Shown: positions 26,841 to 35,567 of the stretch, piece by piece | How positions within the stretch are numbered: the first letter of the stretch is position 1 | Layout of the letters: each line of letters starts with the position of its first letter | The notes under the pieces: generated by a model | Told to the model about the DNA's origin: nothing | Databases searched by the model: none | What the model saw: the letters and a program-made list of their open reading frames with translations, nothing else | Translations under genes and position numbers: made by a program | Source of the DNA: Faecalicatena faecalis | Lineage (GTDB): Bacteria > Bacillota > Clostridia > Lachnospirales > Lachnospiraceae | Reading direction: 5' to 3' | Assembly: GCF_012524165.2 (NCBI RefSeq) | Contig: NZ_JABACJ020000013.1 | Span: 62,001 to 126,000, forward strand | DNA: 64,000 bases

Positions 26841-27379
26841 TTAAAATCGATCCATCTGCTCCTGTGTCGCGAGCGCAGGATAGTTGAAATCGTCGTTGCT
26901 CATTTCTGCGTACATGTCATTGACAGTTCCGATGGTGAGCAGATCAAGCTCCGAGATGGAAAGCCCGATCTGCACGCACCGGAGTAAAAAGAGCGGGGTT
27001 GTCATTTCCCGCTCTGTCGGATGATGTTTTTTTTAGATTCCACCTGCTGTTCCACATTCAGTCCCCACAGTTCGATGATCTGGGGCAGGATTTCATAGAT
27101 GGAGAAGGTGTTGAACTGGTCGAGCCAGTCCTCCGGAGTATCCGGGACATCAGGATTCTGATGCTTTGCCATCAGCCATGCGATGTTCTCAAAAAGCTCC
27201 AGACTGAAAGTGTCCAGACTGGAGCTTTCTGCGTTGCTTTCATCGATGCCTTTCTGCAGCTCGTTTAAATCCTTGTAAATATCCCTGTGGAACTTATTTC
27301 TGTAAAGGCGAGGAATGGCGGCTGAGGCACGGAACTGCACCTCTTTGCCGTCAACCTCGATTGTTTTTGTTACTGCCAT
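26841..27379 (-). CDS. Tail assembly chaperone gpGT-like fusion made by programmed -1 frameshift
   Basis: The upstream reading frame (gpG-like) carries the slippery heptamer A-AAA-AAC at 27032-27026, within a run of eight As, shortly before its stop. A -1 shift there opens a frame of 61 codons that reads HHPTEREMTTPLFLLRCVQ, continues to MYAEMSNDDFNYPALA, and stops at 26841-26843. This second part matches the usual gpT-like segment of siphophages, which recruits the tape measure. The predicted fusion is about 179 residues. The frame has no ribosome site of its own, so frameshifting is the only sensible way to make it. Confidence 0.85.
27002..27379 (-). CDS. Tail assembly chaperone gpG-like
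   Basis: 125 residues, made when ribosomes do not slip. It starts MAVTKTIEVDGKEVQFRASA and has the acidic helical chaperone layout (ELQKGIDESNAESSSLDTF, ELFENIAWLMAKHQNPDVPD). It binds the tape measure during tail assembly and is absent from the virion. It lies between the tail tube and tape measure genes, its invariant place in siphophages. Confidence 0.88.
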   Translation of the reverse strand: MAVTKTIEVDGKEVQFRASAAIPRLYRNKFHRDIYKDLNELQKGIDESNAESSSLDTFSLELFENIAWLMAKHQNPDVPDTPEDWLDQFNTFSIYEILPQIIELWGLNVEQQVESKKNIIRQSGK

Positions 27380-27390
27380 ATCGCGCCTCC

Positions 27391-27975
27391 TTATTCACCG
27401 CTACTTACTGAAGCACTCGGCTCATATACAGAGCTGTACCAAGCGTCGTAAACAGCGCTTGTAGTGTTCGTACCGGTTTTGACCTTCACAATGCCGGAAG
27501 GGAGCGGAGAAGCTGTGATGGAGAGCGTCTCCGTCTGCACCTCGGTAGAGTCCTCCTTGGTGCTGCCGGTGACGGAAGGACGGGTCGCGCTGCAGTAATA
27601 CATGCAGTGGCGGATCTTTCTCTGGTCGCCGGAAAACTCAAAGAGCAGCGCAAAATGCTCCGGCTCTACATCCTTGTTCTCAACAATGACGCCGTTTGCA
27701 TCCTCAGTCTCGTGCATGACATCCGTAAGAAAGCTCTCCGGGATCAGCGCCAGTTCAAAGTCGCCGGAATATCCGTTGTTGTTTGAAACCATGTAATATA
27801 CGGAGTCGTCCGCATAAAATGGATCATTATCTCCCTCAGCATCCAGCGAAAGGGATACGGCACCGGGCATTGCTACGGGTGTACCAAAGGTGACAGTGCC
27901 GTCAGCGGCAAGCGTAGCAATGGCGTAGTGGCAGTTTTTAAGGCCGAACTTGACCTTGTTACTCGTGTTAGGCAT
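27391..27975 (-). CDS. Major tail tube protein
   Basis: 194 residues. NKVKFGLKNCHYAIATLAAD, the segment GAVSLSLDAEGDNDPFYADD, and later GDFELALIPESF are typical of the TP901-type or phi13-type major tail protein that polymerises into the tube. ATG 27975 follows AGGAGG; the longer frame to 28041 overlaps the previous gene and lacks a ribosome site. The C-terminal part (PSVTGSTKEDSTEVQTETLS) could be a surface-exposed segment. Confidence 0.9.
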   Translation of the reverse strand: MPNTSNKVKFGLKNCHYAIATLAADGTVTFGTPVAMPGAVSLSLDAEGDNDPFYADDSVYYMVSNNNGYSGDFELALIPESFLTDVMHETEDANGVIVENKDVEPEHFALLFEFSGDQRKIRHCMYYCSATRPSVTGSTKEDSTEVQTETLSITASPLPSGIVKVKTGTNTTSAVYDAWYSSVYEPSASVSSGE

Positions 27976-27980
27976 AGTTT

Positions 27981-28307
27981 TTAACCTCCTATGATCTGTG
28001 TTTGATATAAGACCTCGTACAACTTCTCCGACTCGATCCATACCTCAGATTTCTCATAAGGCAGGTCGTGGGCAATTAAGATGTCCTCGATCTGGGTTTC
28101 TGTTTCCGGGTCTTTTACATCCGTGTATAATTCGATGTTCAGTTCATCAATTTTCTTGAACACGGTGTCATCCGCGAACATATTGTCAGAGCCCGGATAA
28201 AGAAAAATGAGGAAGGGTGGGTCTGGTGACTCGCCTTCGGCAAAATGGTCGTAGGCAAGCGGCAGACCGGCTCCCTCTAACATGGTGATTACATCGTCGT
28301 ATGTCAT
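27981..28307 (-). CDS. Tail terminator / tail completion-like protein
   Basis: 108 residues: MTYDDVITMLEGAGLPLAYD, FAEGESPDPPFLIFLYPG, and LNIELYTDVKDPETETQIED. The segment with aromatic and Pro residues followed by a beta strand and a helical end is typical of the siphophage protein that caps the tail tube at the head end. It sits between the gp10-like and tail tube genes, as expected, and its start overlaps the gp10 stop by 4 bp. Confidence 0.75.
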   Translation of the reverse strand: MTYDDVITMLEGAGLPLAYDHFAEGESPDPPFLIFLYPGSDNMFADDTVFKKIDELNIELYTDVKDPETETQIEDILIAHDLPYEKSEVWIESEKLYEVLYQTQIIGG

Positions 28308-28690
28308 GATCCACCTCCCAACTTCTGCTTGATGGTATTGACGAGCTTTTCGTTTCCGCGCTCCTCGGCTGAGGCGATATGAGGCTGTGCCGGAACACGT
28401 CCGCCGCCACGTTTCACATGCCCATGCTCCAGAAGGTGTGCCAGCTGATAGCGGTTCCTCGAATGCACTACGAGGTCAATACTCTGTGAATCCTCATGCA
28501 TATTCTTGACTGACCAGCTTTTCTTGTATTTGCCGGTATCGACTGGAGCGCCTGCCTGAATATCCTTACGGACGGAAGCAGCCGTTTCTTTCACAGCGGC
28601 CTTCATGTCATCTGTGGCGAGCTTTGAATATTTTTCGAGCTCCTCCATAATGGCATCGCCCATCTCGTTTATTGATATATTTCTACTCAT
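28304..28690 (-). CDS. HK97 gp10-like tail/head-tail connector protein
   Basis: 128 residues. It begins with a helical segment and contains the family hallmark GAPVDTGKYKKSWSV, then YQLAHLLEHGHVKRGGGRVP and QPHIASAEE. HK97 gp10-type proteins are needed for joining tail to head. Overlaps both neighbours by 4 bp, in the classic compact order. Confidence 0.92.
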   Translation of the reverse strand: MSRNISINEMGDAIMEELEKYSKLATDDMKAAVKETAASVRKDIQAGAPVDTGKYKKSWSVKNMHEDSQSIDLVVHSRNRYQLAHLLEHGHVKRGGGRVPAQPHIASAEERGNEKLVNTIKQKLGGGS

Positions 28691-29019
28691 GCGTTCTTCT
28701 CCAGCTTGCAGTTGAATTTCAGGCTGTTATGCTTATAGCCCATTGGATTCACATAGGTGATGTTGTAGGTGTGGCCTTCCGCGATGATCCGGTATTTTGT
28801 CGATTCCACATTCGCGAGCTCAGAGCAGTAGCGGCAGGTGAAGTCCAGCGATTCCTCCGGATTGATGACTACACTGGAAGATTCGGAACCGGAGCTTGTG
28901 CCGACAGTCGCCCAGCAGGAGAAATAATCTGCCCAGCCGGTTTTGTGGTTTCCGTATTTGTCGACGATGACCGTATTTTTCTGGAAAGTGACGCGCACCC
29001 TCATAGCCGCTATATTCAT
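28687..29019 (-). CDS. Phage head closure / head-tail adaptor protein
   Basis: 110 residues, mostly beta: MRVRVTFQKNTVIVDKYGNH, GWADYFSCWATVGTSSG, SLDFTCRYCSELANVESTKY, and AEGHTYNITYVNPMGYKHNS. This is the usual pattern of the SPP1 gp16 or HK97 gp7-like stopper that seals the neck. Position between gp6-like and gp10-like genes supports this. Confidence 0.85.
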   Translation of the reverse strand: MNIAAMRVRVTFQKNTVIVDKYGNHKTGWADYFSCWATVGTSSGSESSSVVINPEESLDFTCRYCSELANVESTKYRIIAEGHTYNITYVNPMGYKHNSLKFNCKLEKNA

Positions 29020-29351
29020 GAAAACGCTCCTTCCCGTATTGCAAAAAGAAGTGAGCGTAGTGTCATGGTAAGAGCATGGTGGTCGGCTTCCTCCCTGTGC
29101 TCAAAGAGATAGGCACAGGTATAGAGGATAGCGACCTTCATGGTTTCCCGGATTGCAGACAGCTCCGCTTCGGTATATTCATCAGAAGAAGCAGCATCGG
29201 AGTCGATCACTTCCCACTGATCATCCGTAAGTCTTGCAATATCAATACATAAGCGAATTGCGGAGGCCAAGAGGATACCGACCGTGGCATCCTCATCCGA
29301 CGAATCTACGCGCAGATAGGCCTTCGCATCTTCAGTTGAAATCAAAGCCAC
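29016..29351 (-). CDS. Head-tail connector (gp6-like)
   Basis: 111 residues, mainly helical. MALISTEDAKAYLRVDSSDE and the pattern DEDATVGILLASAIRLCIDI are typical of HK97 gp6-like connectors (phage_gp6), which form the ring under the portal. An acidic insert (DSDAASSDEYTEAEL) lies in the middle. It overlaps the next gene by 4 bp. Confidence 0.88.
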   Translation of the reverse strand: MALISTEDAKAYLRVDSSDEDATVGILLASAIRLCIDIARLTDDQWEVIDSDAASSDEYTEAELSAIRETMKVAILYTCAYLFEHREEADHHALTMTLRSLLFAIREGAFS

Positions 29352-29370
29352 GGTCGTTCACCTCCTTGCC

Positions 29371-30606
29371 TTAAGAACCGGAAGTTGCCTTCATGTCAAG
29401 AATCTTGATGCCTTCGGAAAGGATCAGCTTGCCGTCAACACGTTCCGTGCAGGTAAAGCCGACCTGACCGTTGGTAGCGTAAAGCTCGTTGAGGCGCTTG
29501 ATTGTGCGACCGGCTCTATCAGCGATCCAGTAGCAGGAGAAGTCGCCGAATGCGATGGCTCTTGCACCTGCGGCCATTGTAGGTACCTTAGGAGAGGTGT
29601 AGAGCGGATAGCCAAGCAGTCTATCAGGCTCTCCGGCAGTAAGAGCAGGCTGCCATACATAGACGCCGTTCAGATCCTTGAGCTTTCTGATAGCTGCGAC
29701 AGTGGCATCATTCATGAGGAACTTCGCCTTGCTGCGATACGGTGCCTTGAGAGAGTACACAAGGCTGATCAGCTCATCGGCGGTAATTGCCGTAGCGGAA
29801 GCTGCGGTTACGCCGGAAGGAGCACCACCAGCGGCAGAAGGAATGAACAGGCCAGTAGGTCTGTCGATAGCCGTCTGGCCGGTCTGCACAGCACCGTTGA
29901 TGAAGGCATCTTCTTCAGCTTCACCGAAGGCGCGACCGAATTCCTCAGAGATGTAGCCTTCGATATCAAAGAAGCTGTCGGAAAGCAGCTCGTCGGACAC
30001 CTTGATGAGGTCAGTCAGCTTAAAAGCGTCAATGCTGGTCTGCGCGAAGGTCGGATTGCTCTCGGTGTAGGCACCGTTCTCGGCAGTCCACGCCGCCTGC
30101 GTGTGACCATTTGCCACAGGGATCTTGCGCTCGTTCTGTGTGGTAATGACCTTGCAGCCGATAGTACGCATGATATTGTTTTCGTTGAGCGCCTGAACAA
30201 GGGTGTGCTCGAATTCAATCGGAACAAGGTATCCGCCGTTTGCATCGGTTCCTTCCTCAAGTACATCGCGGATTGCGGGATTGCCGGGATGACGGATGTT
30301 GTCCCAGAAGGCCTTTTTATAGGCTGCAGAAGCTCTGCCGGGCTTATCTTCCGGTTCATCCTTTACACCGGGCTTTCCGGTGAGCGGAGTAGAAGTCGGT
30401 GCGCTCATCATCTTGTCGATCTGCTCCTGACGCTGCAGGCGCTCGATATCCTTGGTGAGGTCGGTGACTTCCTTTTCCATCTTGTCGTAGGTTGCAGCAT
30501 CCTCCGCAGAAACCATGCCGCCGTTCTGAGAGTGGCTATTAAGAAACGCCTTAGCGGCCTCCCATGCCTTCGCTCTCTTGTCCATGAGTTCCATAATCTG
30601 AGTCAT
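29371..30606 (-). CDS. Major capsid protein, HK97 fold
   Basis: 411 residues. Residues about 1-110 are a charged coiled coil (MTQIMELMDKRAKAWEAAKA; EVTDLTKDIERLQRQEQIDK), the delta or scaffold domain, removed by the protease after assembly. The body has the HK97 pattern: NGGYLVPIEFEHTLVQALNE, MRTIGCKVITTQNERKIPVA, FKLTDLIKVSDELLSDSFFD, and GPx-like AFINGAVQTGQTAIDRPTGL. The P-loop region FLMNDATVAAIRKLKD follows. It is preceded by the protease gene in the standard order. Confidence 0.96.
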   Translation of the reverse strand: MTQIMELMDKRAKAWEAAKAFLNSHSQNGGMVSAEDAATYDKMEKEVTDLTKDIERLQRQEQIDKMMSAPTSTPLTGKPGVKDEPEDKPGRASAAYKKAFWDNIRHPGNPAIRDVLEEGTDANGGYLVPIEFEHTLVQALNENNIMRTIGCKVITTQNERKIPVANGHTQAAWTAENGAYTESNPTFAQTSIDAFKLTDLIKVSDELLSDSFFDIEGYISEEFGRAFGEAEEDAFINGAVQTGQTAIDRPTGLFIPSAAGGAPSGVTAASATAITADELISLVYSLKAPYRSKAKFLMNDATVAAIRKLKDLNGVYVWQPALTAGEPDRLLGYPLYTSPKVPTMAAGARAIAFGDFSCYWIADRAGRTIKRLNELYATNGQVGFTCTERVDGKLILSEGIKILDMKATSGS

Positions 30607-30621
30607 AATAAAAATCCTCCT

Positions 30622-31350
30622 TTAATGTGCGAGAAGCGAAAGGCGCTTCTCAAGATCGGTTACTGGTACCATGTGTTTATTTGCTTCCGGCTTTTTCTTA
30701 GGAATCAGTCGGGAAAGCAGCGAATCAGTGACGGCCTTGCGGGAGAAAAGCATCTCCGCGTCAGCCGTATCCTCAGGGACGGATTTTTCTCCATCCCTGA
30801 ACAGAATCTCGTCAGCGAAGCCGAGCTTCACGGCTTCTTTGGCGTTCATCCATGTCTCGGCATCCATGAGCTGTGAAATCTTGTGACGGGAGAGCCCAGA
30901 CTTGATTTCGTAGGCATTCATAATGGATTCCTTGACTTCGTTTAACATGTCGATGGCTTTCTGCATTTCCTCGGTATCACCGATGGCGATGGTTGCAGGG
31001 TTGTGTACCATCATCATGGCCGCGGGACTCATGCAGACCTTTGTTCCGGCCATAGCGATAACCGATGCCGCCGAAGCAGCAAGAGCATCAATTTTGACCG
31101 TCACATCATGTGGGTAATCCATCAGCATGTTGTAGATCTGCGCAGCAGCAAAAACATCACCGCCCGGAGAGTTGATCCAGAGGGTGATGTTTCCATCGCC
31201 TGCATGCAGTTCATCACTAAATAGCTTGGGTGTTACTTCGTCGCCGAACCATGTCTCATCGGAAATTTCCCCGTCGAGGTAGAGCGTTCGGTCGGAGCCA
31301 AAGCTGTCCGGCTCCTCGTTTCGCACCCAGTTCCAAAACTTTCTGGTCAT
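30622..31350 (-). CDS. Head maturation protease, ClpP-like
   Basis: 242-residue serine protease that removes the capsid delta domain. The ClpP motifs are clear: LWINSPGGDVFAAAQIYNML, the nucleophile region ALAASAASVIAMAG (Ser93), and MMMVHNP with His116. The C-terminal 60 residues are charged. It overlaps the portal gene by 4 bp, so it is in the cluster portal, protease, capsid. Confidence 0.95.
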   Translation of the reverse strand: MTRKFWNWVRNEEPDSFGSDRTLYLDGEISDETWFGDEVTPKLFSDELHAGDGNITLWINSPGGDVFAAAQIYNMLMDYPHDVTVKIDALAASAASVIAMAGTKVCMSPAAMMMVHNPATIAIGDTEEMQKAIDMLNEVKESIMNAYEIKSGLSRHKISQLMDAETWMNAKEAVKLGFADEILFRDGEKSVPEDTADAEMLFSRKAVTDSLLSRLIPKKKPEANKHMVPVTDLEKRLSLLAH

Positions 31351-32675
31351 AGTGCCTCCTTCTTTCTGAACCGGGTGCGCCCGTCTTCGGGTTCCGGTTT
31401 GGTTTGTGTTTCCTTCGTTTCATCAGCTTCCTCCTGCGTCTGTGCTGAGGCCGCAAAAATACCTGCGTCCTTGAGCTTGGTCATATTGCCATTGATCAGG
31501 TACAGGTCGCCGCCTTCCTCCTCTGGAATACGGTCGAGGTTTTCAAGCTCCCTGATATCGTTAGCGGACATCCAGCCATTTTGGCGTCCGACCGCATAGC
31601 CGTTCATGCGGCTCTGGTAGTCGCCTCTGAGCAGACCGTCCACGTTGAATTTGAAGAAGTAGTTTTTCTTTTCATCCGGAGAGAGCAGGGCTCTCTGCAT
31701 GGACTGTTCCCAGCGACATACCCACGGGTCGAGCGTGTATTTCACAAATTCCAGCGACTGTTGCTCGATATTTGAGAAACTCGATTTCTCAAGATCGCCG
31801 ATCATGTGAGGCGGGATGCGGAAGATACGTGCGATTTCATTGATCTGGAACTTACGTGTTTCCAAAAACTGCGCCTGTTCCGGTGAGATGGAGATAGGCG
31901 TATATTTCATGCCTTCCTCCAGCACAGCCACCTTGTTTGCATTAGAGCTGCCGCCGAAAGCAGAGTTCCAGCTTTCTCTTACACGCTCCGGATCTTTTAC
32001 CACACCGGGATGCTCCAAGATACCGCCGGGAGTCGCGCCGTTTGCAAAAAACTTAGCGCCGTATTCTTCGCAGGCTATTGCCATGCCGATGGCATTCTTA
32101 GCCATAGCAATCGGGCTGTAGCCCACAAGGCCGTCAAAGCCAAGGCCGGGAACATGCAGTACGTCGGACGGCTGGAGCCTTACGCGGCTGCCGTTCATCG
32201 TGTGCGCCTCATCCTGTGATGTTTGGTATTCGTAATAAAGCTCTCCGTTTTCATCACGGTTGACCGTCATACGATTTGGCATCAAAGGATAGAGCGCGAC
32301 CACTTCACCTTTGCCGTTCCGAATGATCTGCGCGTAGGCATTTCCCCACAGGAGTAGGTGCGTCATCAATGTTTCCCGGAATACAAAGGATGTCATTTCC
32401 GGATTTGGCTCATCGTGAAGCAGGAAGTAGAGCGGATGATTTATCGCTTTTTCCTTGCTGCCGCCTTCGTCGTATCGATAGAGGTGAATCGGCAGGCCTG
32501 CAATCGCCTCGGACAAAATCCTCACGCAGGAGTAGACCGCCGTCATCTGCATGGCGGAGCGTTCCGTTACAGCCTTGCCGGAGGTCGTGCCGCCGAAGAA
32601 GAAGCGGTAGGAGCTTCCGGTTGTTGAATTGGTAGGCTTATCTCTTGAACGAAACAGTCCTGAAAATATGCTCAT
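31347..32675 (-). CDS. Portal protein, HK97 family
   Basis: 442-residue subunit of the dodecameric portal through which DNA is packaged. Conserved portal segments: GKAVTERSAMQMTAVYSCVR, ILSEAIAGLPIHLYRY, LLLWGNAYAQIIRNGKGEVV, and EIARIFRIPPHMIGDLEKSS. The C-terminal tail is Gln/Thr/Glu-rich. ATG 32675 follows an AGGTG ribosome site; the much longer upstream frame is a shadow of the terminase gene. Confidence 0.95.
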   Translation of the reverse strand: MSIFSGLFRSRDKPTNSTTGSSYRFFFGGTTSGKAVTERSAMQMTAVYSCVRILSEAIAGLPIHLYRYDEGGSKEKAINHPLYFLLHDEPNPEMTSFVFRETLMTHLLLWGNAYAQIIRNGKGEVVALYPLMPNRMTVNRDENGELYYEYQTSQDEAHTMNGSRVRLQPSDVLHVPGLGFDGLVGYSPIAMAKNAIGMAIACEEYGAKFFANGATPGGILEHPGVVKDPERVRESWNSAFGGSSNANKVAVLEEGMKYTPISISPEQAQFLETRKFQINEIARIFRIPPHMIGDLEKSSFSNIEQQSLEFVKYTLDPWVCRWEQSMQRALLSPDEKKNYFFKFNVDGLLRGDYQSRMNGYAVGRQNGWMSANDIRELENLDRIPEEEGGDLYLINGNMTKLKDAGIFAASAQTQEEADETKETQTKPEPEDGRTRFRKKEAL

Positions 32676-32691
32676 ATTGATCACCTGCCTT

Positions 32692-34299
32692 TCAGATAAA
32701 TAAAATGCCTCTGTCGTCATAGACAGAAGCACCGTTGTCATTGCCGCAGCGGATCGCACGGTCAAGCGCCATGATGGTGGCGATAGCACCGTCGATCTTC
32801 TCTGTAGATTTTTCCTTGTCAGCCTTGATATTTCCGGCTGGGTCAGTACGAATGAAGATGTTATCCATATTCCAGCGGAGCACCGGGTGGCCGCCGTGAG
32901 CGAGCTTTTGCTCAAGTGTCAGCTTCATGAGCTCCTTTGTGGGCGGGCTCATATCCTTAAAGCCCTGTCCGAAGGGCACAACAGTAAAGCCCATGTTCTC
33001 CAAGTTCTGAACCATCTGGACTGCTCCCCAGCGATCGAATGCGATTTCGCGGATATTGAAGCGCTCGCCGAGGCGTTCGATGAATTTCTCGATATAGCCG
33101 TAATGGATGACATTGCCCTCGGTTGTCTGCAGCATTCCTTCTTTCTCCCAAGTGTCGTAGGGCACATGGTCGCGTCTCACGCGAAGTTCCAGCGTATCCT
33201 CTGGCACCCAGAAGTACGGGAGGATCACATACTTGTCGTCTTCATCTCGTGGCGGGAATACCAGCACAAAGGAAGTAATATCCGTAGTGGAGGACAGGTC
33301 AAGGCCGCCATAGCAGACACGGCCTTCGAGGTCGTCCTCATTAACTGGAAAGGCGCAGGCGTCCCATTTATCCATTGGCATCCAGCGGACAGCCTGCTTT
33401 ACCCATTGATTAAGGCGCAGCTGCCTGAAGGAATTCTCTTCACCGGGGTTTTGCTTTGCCGATTCGCAGGCCGCTTCCACCTTGTCAATGCCGACCGTGA
33501 TACCGAGAGAGGGGTTTGCCTTTTTCCACACTTCCGGATCAGTCCAGTCCTCGTCAGGTTCCGCACCGTAAATGACCGGATAGAAGGTTGGATCGACCTT
33601 CCTGCCGTCGAGGATGTCCTGCGCTTTCTGGTGGACTTCATAGCAGATGGTGTTTGTATCATTTCCGGCTGTGGTAATCAGGAAATACAGCGGCTGCATT
33701 CTGGCATCGCCGGAGCCCTTTGTCATTACATCAAAGAGTTTCCGGTTCGGTTGGGTGTGCAGCTCATCGAATACCACACCGTGGATGTTAAAGCCGTGCT
33801 TACTGTAGGCCTCAGCGGAGAGCACCTGATAGAAGCTGTTGGTAGGCTCATAGATGATCCGTTTCTGGGAGGCCAGTATTTTGACGCGACGATTAAGCGC
33901 CGGGCACATTCTCACCATATCCGCAGCAACATCAAAAACGATGGTGGCCTGCTGTCTATCTGCAGCGCAGCCGTAGACTTCGGCGCGTTCCTCACCGTCA
34001 CCGCAGCAAAGGAGCAGGGCGACAGCAGCGGCCAGCTCTGACTTTCCCATTTTCTTAGGAATTTCGATATAGGCCGTATTGAACTGACGGTAACCATTCG
34101 GCTTCAGGACACCGAACAGGTCGCGGATGATCCGTTCCTGCCAGTCGATGAGCTCGAAGGGCTTTCCTGCCCACGTGCCTTTAGTGTGGGTGAGCTGCTC
34201 GATGAACATCACCGCGAAGTCCGCCATCTGCTTGCTGTAGTGAGAAGTCTCTGCCATGAAGCGGGTCGGCTTATAGTTTTTCAGTTTTCGCATTGGCAC
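32692..34299 (-). CDS. Terminase large subunit
   Basis: 535-residue packaging motor with N-terminal ATPase and C-terminal RNase H-like nuclease. The ATPase has Walker A in the form IPKKMGKSE (Lys86), Walker B VVFDELH, and motif III LITTAGN. The nuclease has Asp residues in CYGGLDLSSTTDITSF, and acidic residues in IREIAFDRWGAVQMVQ. It starts with GTG at 34299, 8 nt from GGAGG; ATG 34293 is an alternative. Type: HK97-like with HNH upstream, so cos-type packaging is likely (inference). Confidence 0.96.
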   Translation of the reverse strand: MPMRKLKNYKPTRFMAETSHYSKQMADFAVMFIEQLTHTKGTWAGKPFELIDWQERIIRDLFGVLKPNGYRQFNTAYIEIPKKMGKSELAAAVALLLCCGDGEERAEVYGCAADRQQATIVFDVAADMVRMCPALNRRVKILASQKRIIYEPTNSFYQVLSAEAYSKHGFNIHGVVFDELHTQPNRKLFDVMTKGSGDARMQPLYFLITTAGNDTNTICYEVHQKAQDILDGRKVDPTFYPVIYGAEPDEDWTDPEVWKKANPSLGITVGIDKVEAACESAKQNPGEENSFRQLRLNQWVKQAVRWMPMDKWDACAFPVNEDDLEGRVCYGGLDLSSTTDITSFVLVFPPRDEDDKYVILPYFWVPEDTLELRVRRDHVPYDTWEKEGMLQTTEGNVIHYGYIEKFIERLGERFNIREIAFDRWGAVQMVQNLENMGFTVVPFGQGFKDMSPPTKELMKLTLEQKLAHGGHPVLRWNMDNIFIRTDPAGNIKADKEKSTEKIDGAIATIMALDRAIRCGNDNGASVYDDRGILFI

Positions 34300-34321
34300 G
34301 GTAGCCGCCTCCTTTCAGGGC

Positions 34322-34347
34322 AAAATAAAAGACCGCCATAGCGATCT
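34322..34347 (-). terminator. Terminator upstream of the terminase large subunit gene
   Basis: On the - strand AGATCGC (34347-34341) and GCGGTCT (34336-34330) form a 7-bp stem followed by TTTATTTTG. It would end the operon of small genes above TerL. Confidence 0.5.
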
Positions 34348-34414
34348 GGTATCAGTACGAGAGAAAGAGCCTACTGGCTCAGTCTCCCGGAATATTCATA
34401 TTCGGGTTTAATGC

Positions 34415-34663
34415 TTAGTTGTGATTCTCCAGCAGGATGCAAAGCGCCATCTCTGCTTCTTTGCAGGTGGGATGAATGTCCCAGCCTCTGTCGTAGTTGC
34501 AAACGATCTTGCCGTCAATCTTGATCATGAGCTTGCTGATCCTGCCGCCGTTGATGCCGTAGGTCTCGCTTGGCTCATCGTAGTGCTTTACCCAGTAGTG
34601 ACATTTGGTATATTTTTTCTTGTCCTTGGCATCCGGGATGCCGATAACTCCTTCACTCCACAT
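34415..34663 (-). CDS. Small conserved phage protein of unknown function
   Basis: 82 residues. It starts MWSEGVIGIPDAKDKKKYTK and continues with an aromatic and charged segment (CHYWVKHYDEPSETYGINGG). A mixed alpha/beta fold is likely. GGAGG precedes the start. It lies in a cluster of short early or middle genes between TerL and the MTase. No motif is recognised. Confidence 0.65.
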   Translation of the reverse strand: MWSEGVIGIPDAKDKKKYTKCHYWVKHYDEPSETYGINGGRISKLMIKIDGKIVCNYDRGWDIHPTCKEAEMALCILLENHN

Positions 34664-34667
34664 TTTC

Positions 34668-35033
34668 TTACGCCTCCTTTACCGTCATCTTGAAGGCTGG
34701 GATGAGGGCGTGCTCGTCGCTTCCGAAGTGGGTGTAGCGCTCCTTGACCTTTACAATTCCGTCCAGCGTGCAGCCGAGCTCCTCAAACTTTGCAATGGTC
34801 TCGATGAGGCTTGAGAAGGTGGAGCTGATGGTGAATTCCTTTACTCCGAGCTTCCGGCAATCTTCGAGGATCGCTTCGATGTCGTAATCCCAGATGACTT
34901 CGGCGAAGTTCGGCAGGTCGTTTCCGGCTTCCTTGCTGTAAAGGTAGGCCTGTCCCAGCGTCCAATGGCATCCGATCTCTTCCCAGCGCATTCCGGGTTT
35001 CGCGTTTTCTATGGCTTCGATTGTGTACTTCAT
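34668..35033 (-). CDS. Conserved phage protein of unknown function
   Basis: 121 residues, mainly helical with a long hydrophobic strand near YDIEAILEDCRKLGVKEFTI. It begins MKYTIEAIENAKPGMRWEEI. Similar proteins accompany DUF5049 and DUF4314 genes in Firmicutes prophages. ATG 35033 follows AGGAGG; a longer frame has no ribosome site. Downstream of copy B of the 32-nt promoter-like motif (35073-35104). Confidence 0.7.
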   Translation of the reverse strand: MKYTIEAIENAKPGMRWEEIGCHWTLGQAYLYSKEAGNDLPNFAEVIWDYDIEAILEDCRKLGVKEFTISSTFSSLIETIAKFEELGCTLDGIVKVKERYTHFGSDEHALIPAFKMTVKEA

Positions 35034-35072
35034 GGTGGTTCCTCCTTGTGGTTGTTTTCCTTTTGGTATGTA

Positions 35073-35104
35073 CATATATCACTCTGAACGCCTGTAATAG
35101 CAAG
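35073..35104 (-). promoter_or_regulatory. 32-nt shared promoter/operator motif, copy B
   Basis: The - strand reads CTTGCTA, 12 nt, AGAGTGATATATG; same spacing as copies A and C. About 40 nt upstream of the gene starting at 35033. Confidence 0.55.
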
Positions 35105-35164
35105 CTATTTATCGAAATATATGTGACAATCCTGCGGGAAGTTTTGAGGCCTAAATTGTGTAGT

Positions 35165-35341
35165 TTATGCCTCGCCGGTCAGAATAAAATTCACGTATTC
35201 TTTCCGGTGATCCTCAAGGTATAAAACCAGCTCGTAGAAGTCTCTCTCATAGGCCAGCCGCTGCACTGTGTTTACATCGAACATATTTGTAAGGCCGGTG
35301 TCCCGGATGGCAAGAATCTGCTCCTTTACCTTTTCATCCAT
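35165..35341 (-). CDS. DUF5049-like phage protein
   Basis: 58 residues, helical: MDEKVKEQILAIRDTGLTNM, then FDVNTVQRLAYERDFYELVL, ending VNFILTGEA. This matches a small prophage family, DUF5049, of unknown role. ATG 35341 is one base after the stop of the DUF4314-like gene, so they are a translational pair. Confidence 0.8.
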   Translation of the reverse strand: MDEKVKEQILAIRDTGLTNMFDVNTVQRLAYERDFYELVLYLEDHRKEYVNFILTGEA

Positions 35342-35342
35342 C

Positions 35343-35567
35343 TCAGTCCACCACCTTCCGCACACGGTCGATGCCGTAGATGACATTCAGGCCGGAGCCG
35401 TTGTCCCAGTTCACCGTGAGGCTCCCCGTATCATCGACTCCCGTAACGGTTCCCATGGTGCCGATGGGCGGTGCCTGTACATCGTCCATCTGGAGAAGTT
35501 CCACGCGGGTACCTGCCGGGTAGCAGGAGCGGAGCGCTTCAAGCTGCTCTTTCGTGATCATTCGCAT
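35343..35567 (-). CDS. DUF4314-like phage protein
   Basis: 74 residues. MRMITKEQLEALRSCYPAGT is followed by a beta barrel-like segment PIGTMGTVTGVDDTGSLTVN with Trp-Asp-Asn-Gly (WDNGSGLNV). This matches the small DUF4314 family of phage proteins with an SH3-like fold. Function unknown. Overlaps the preceding gene by 10 bp. Confidence 0.82.
   Translation of the reverse strand: MRMITKEQLEALRSCYPAGTRVELLQMDDVQAPPIGTMGTVTGVDDTGSLTVNWDNGSGLNVIYGIDRVRKVVD

Noticed and set aside
32887..34041. 384-codon + strand frame in the terminase gene
   Set aside because: Antisense to TerL, which has all its motifs; typical mirror frame of GC-rich codons.
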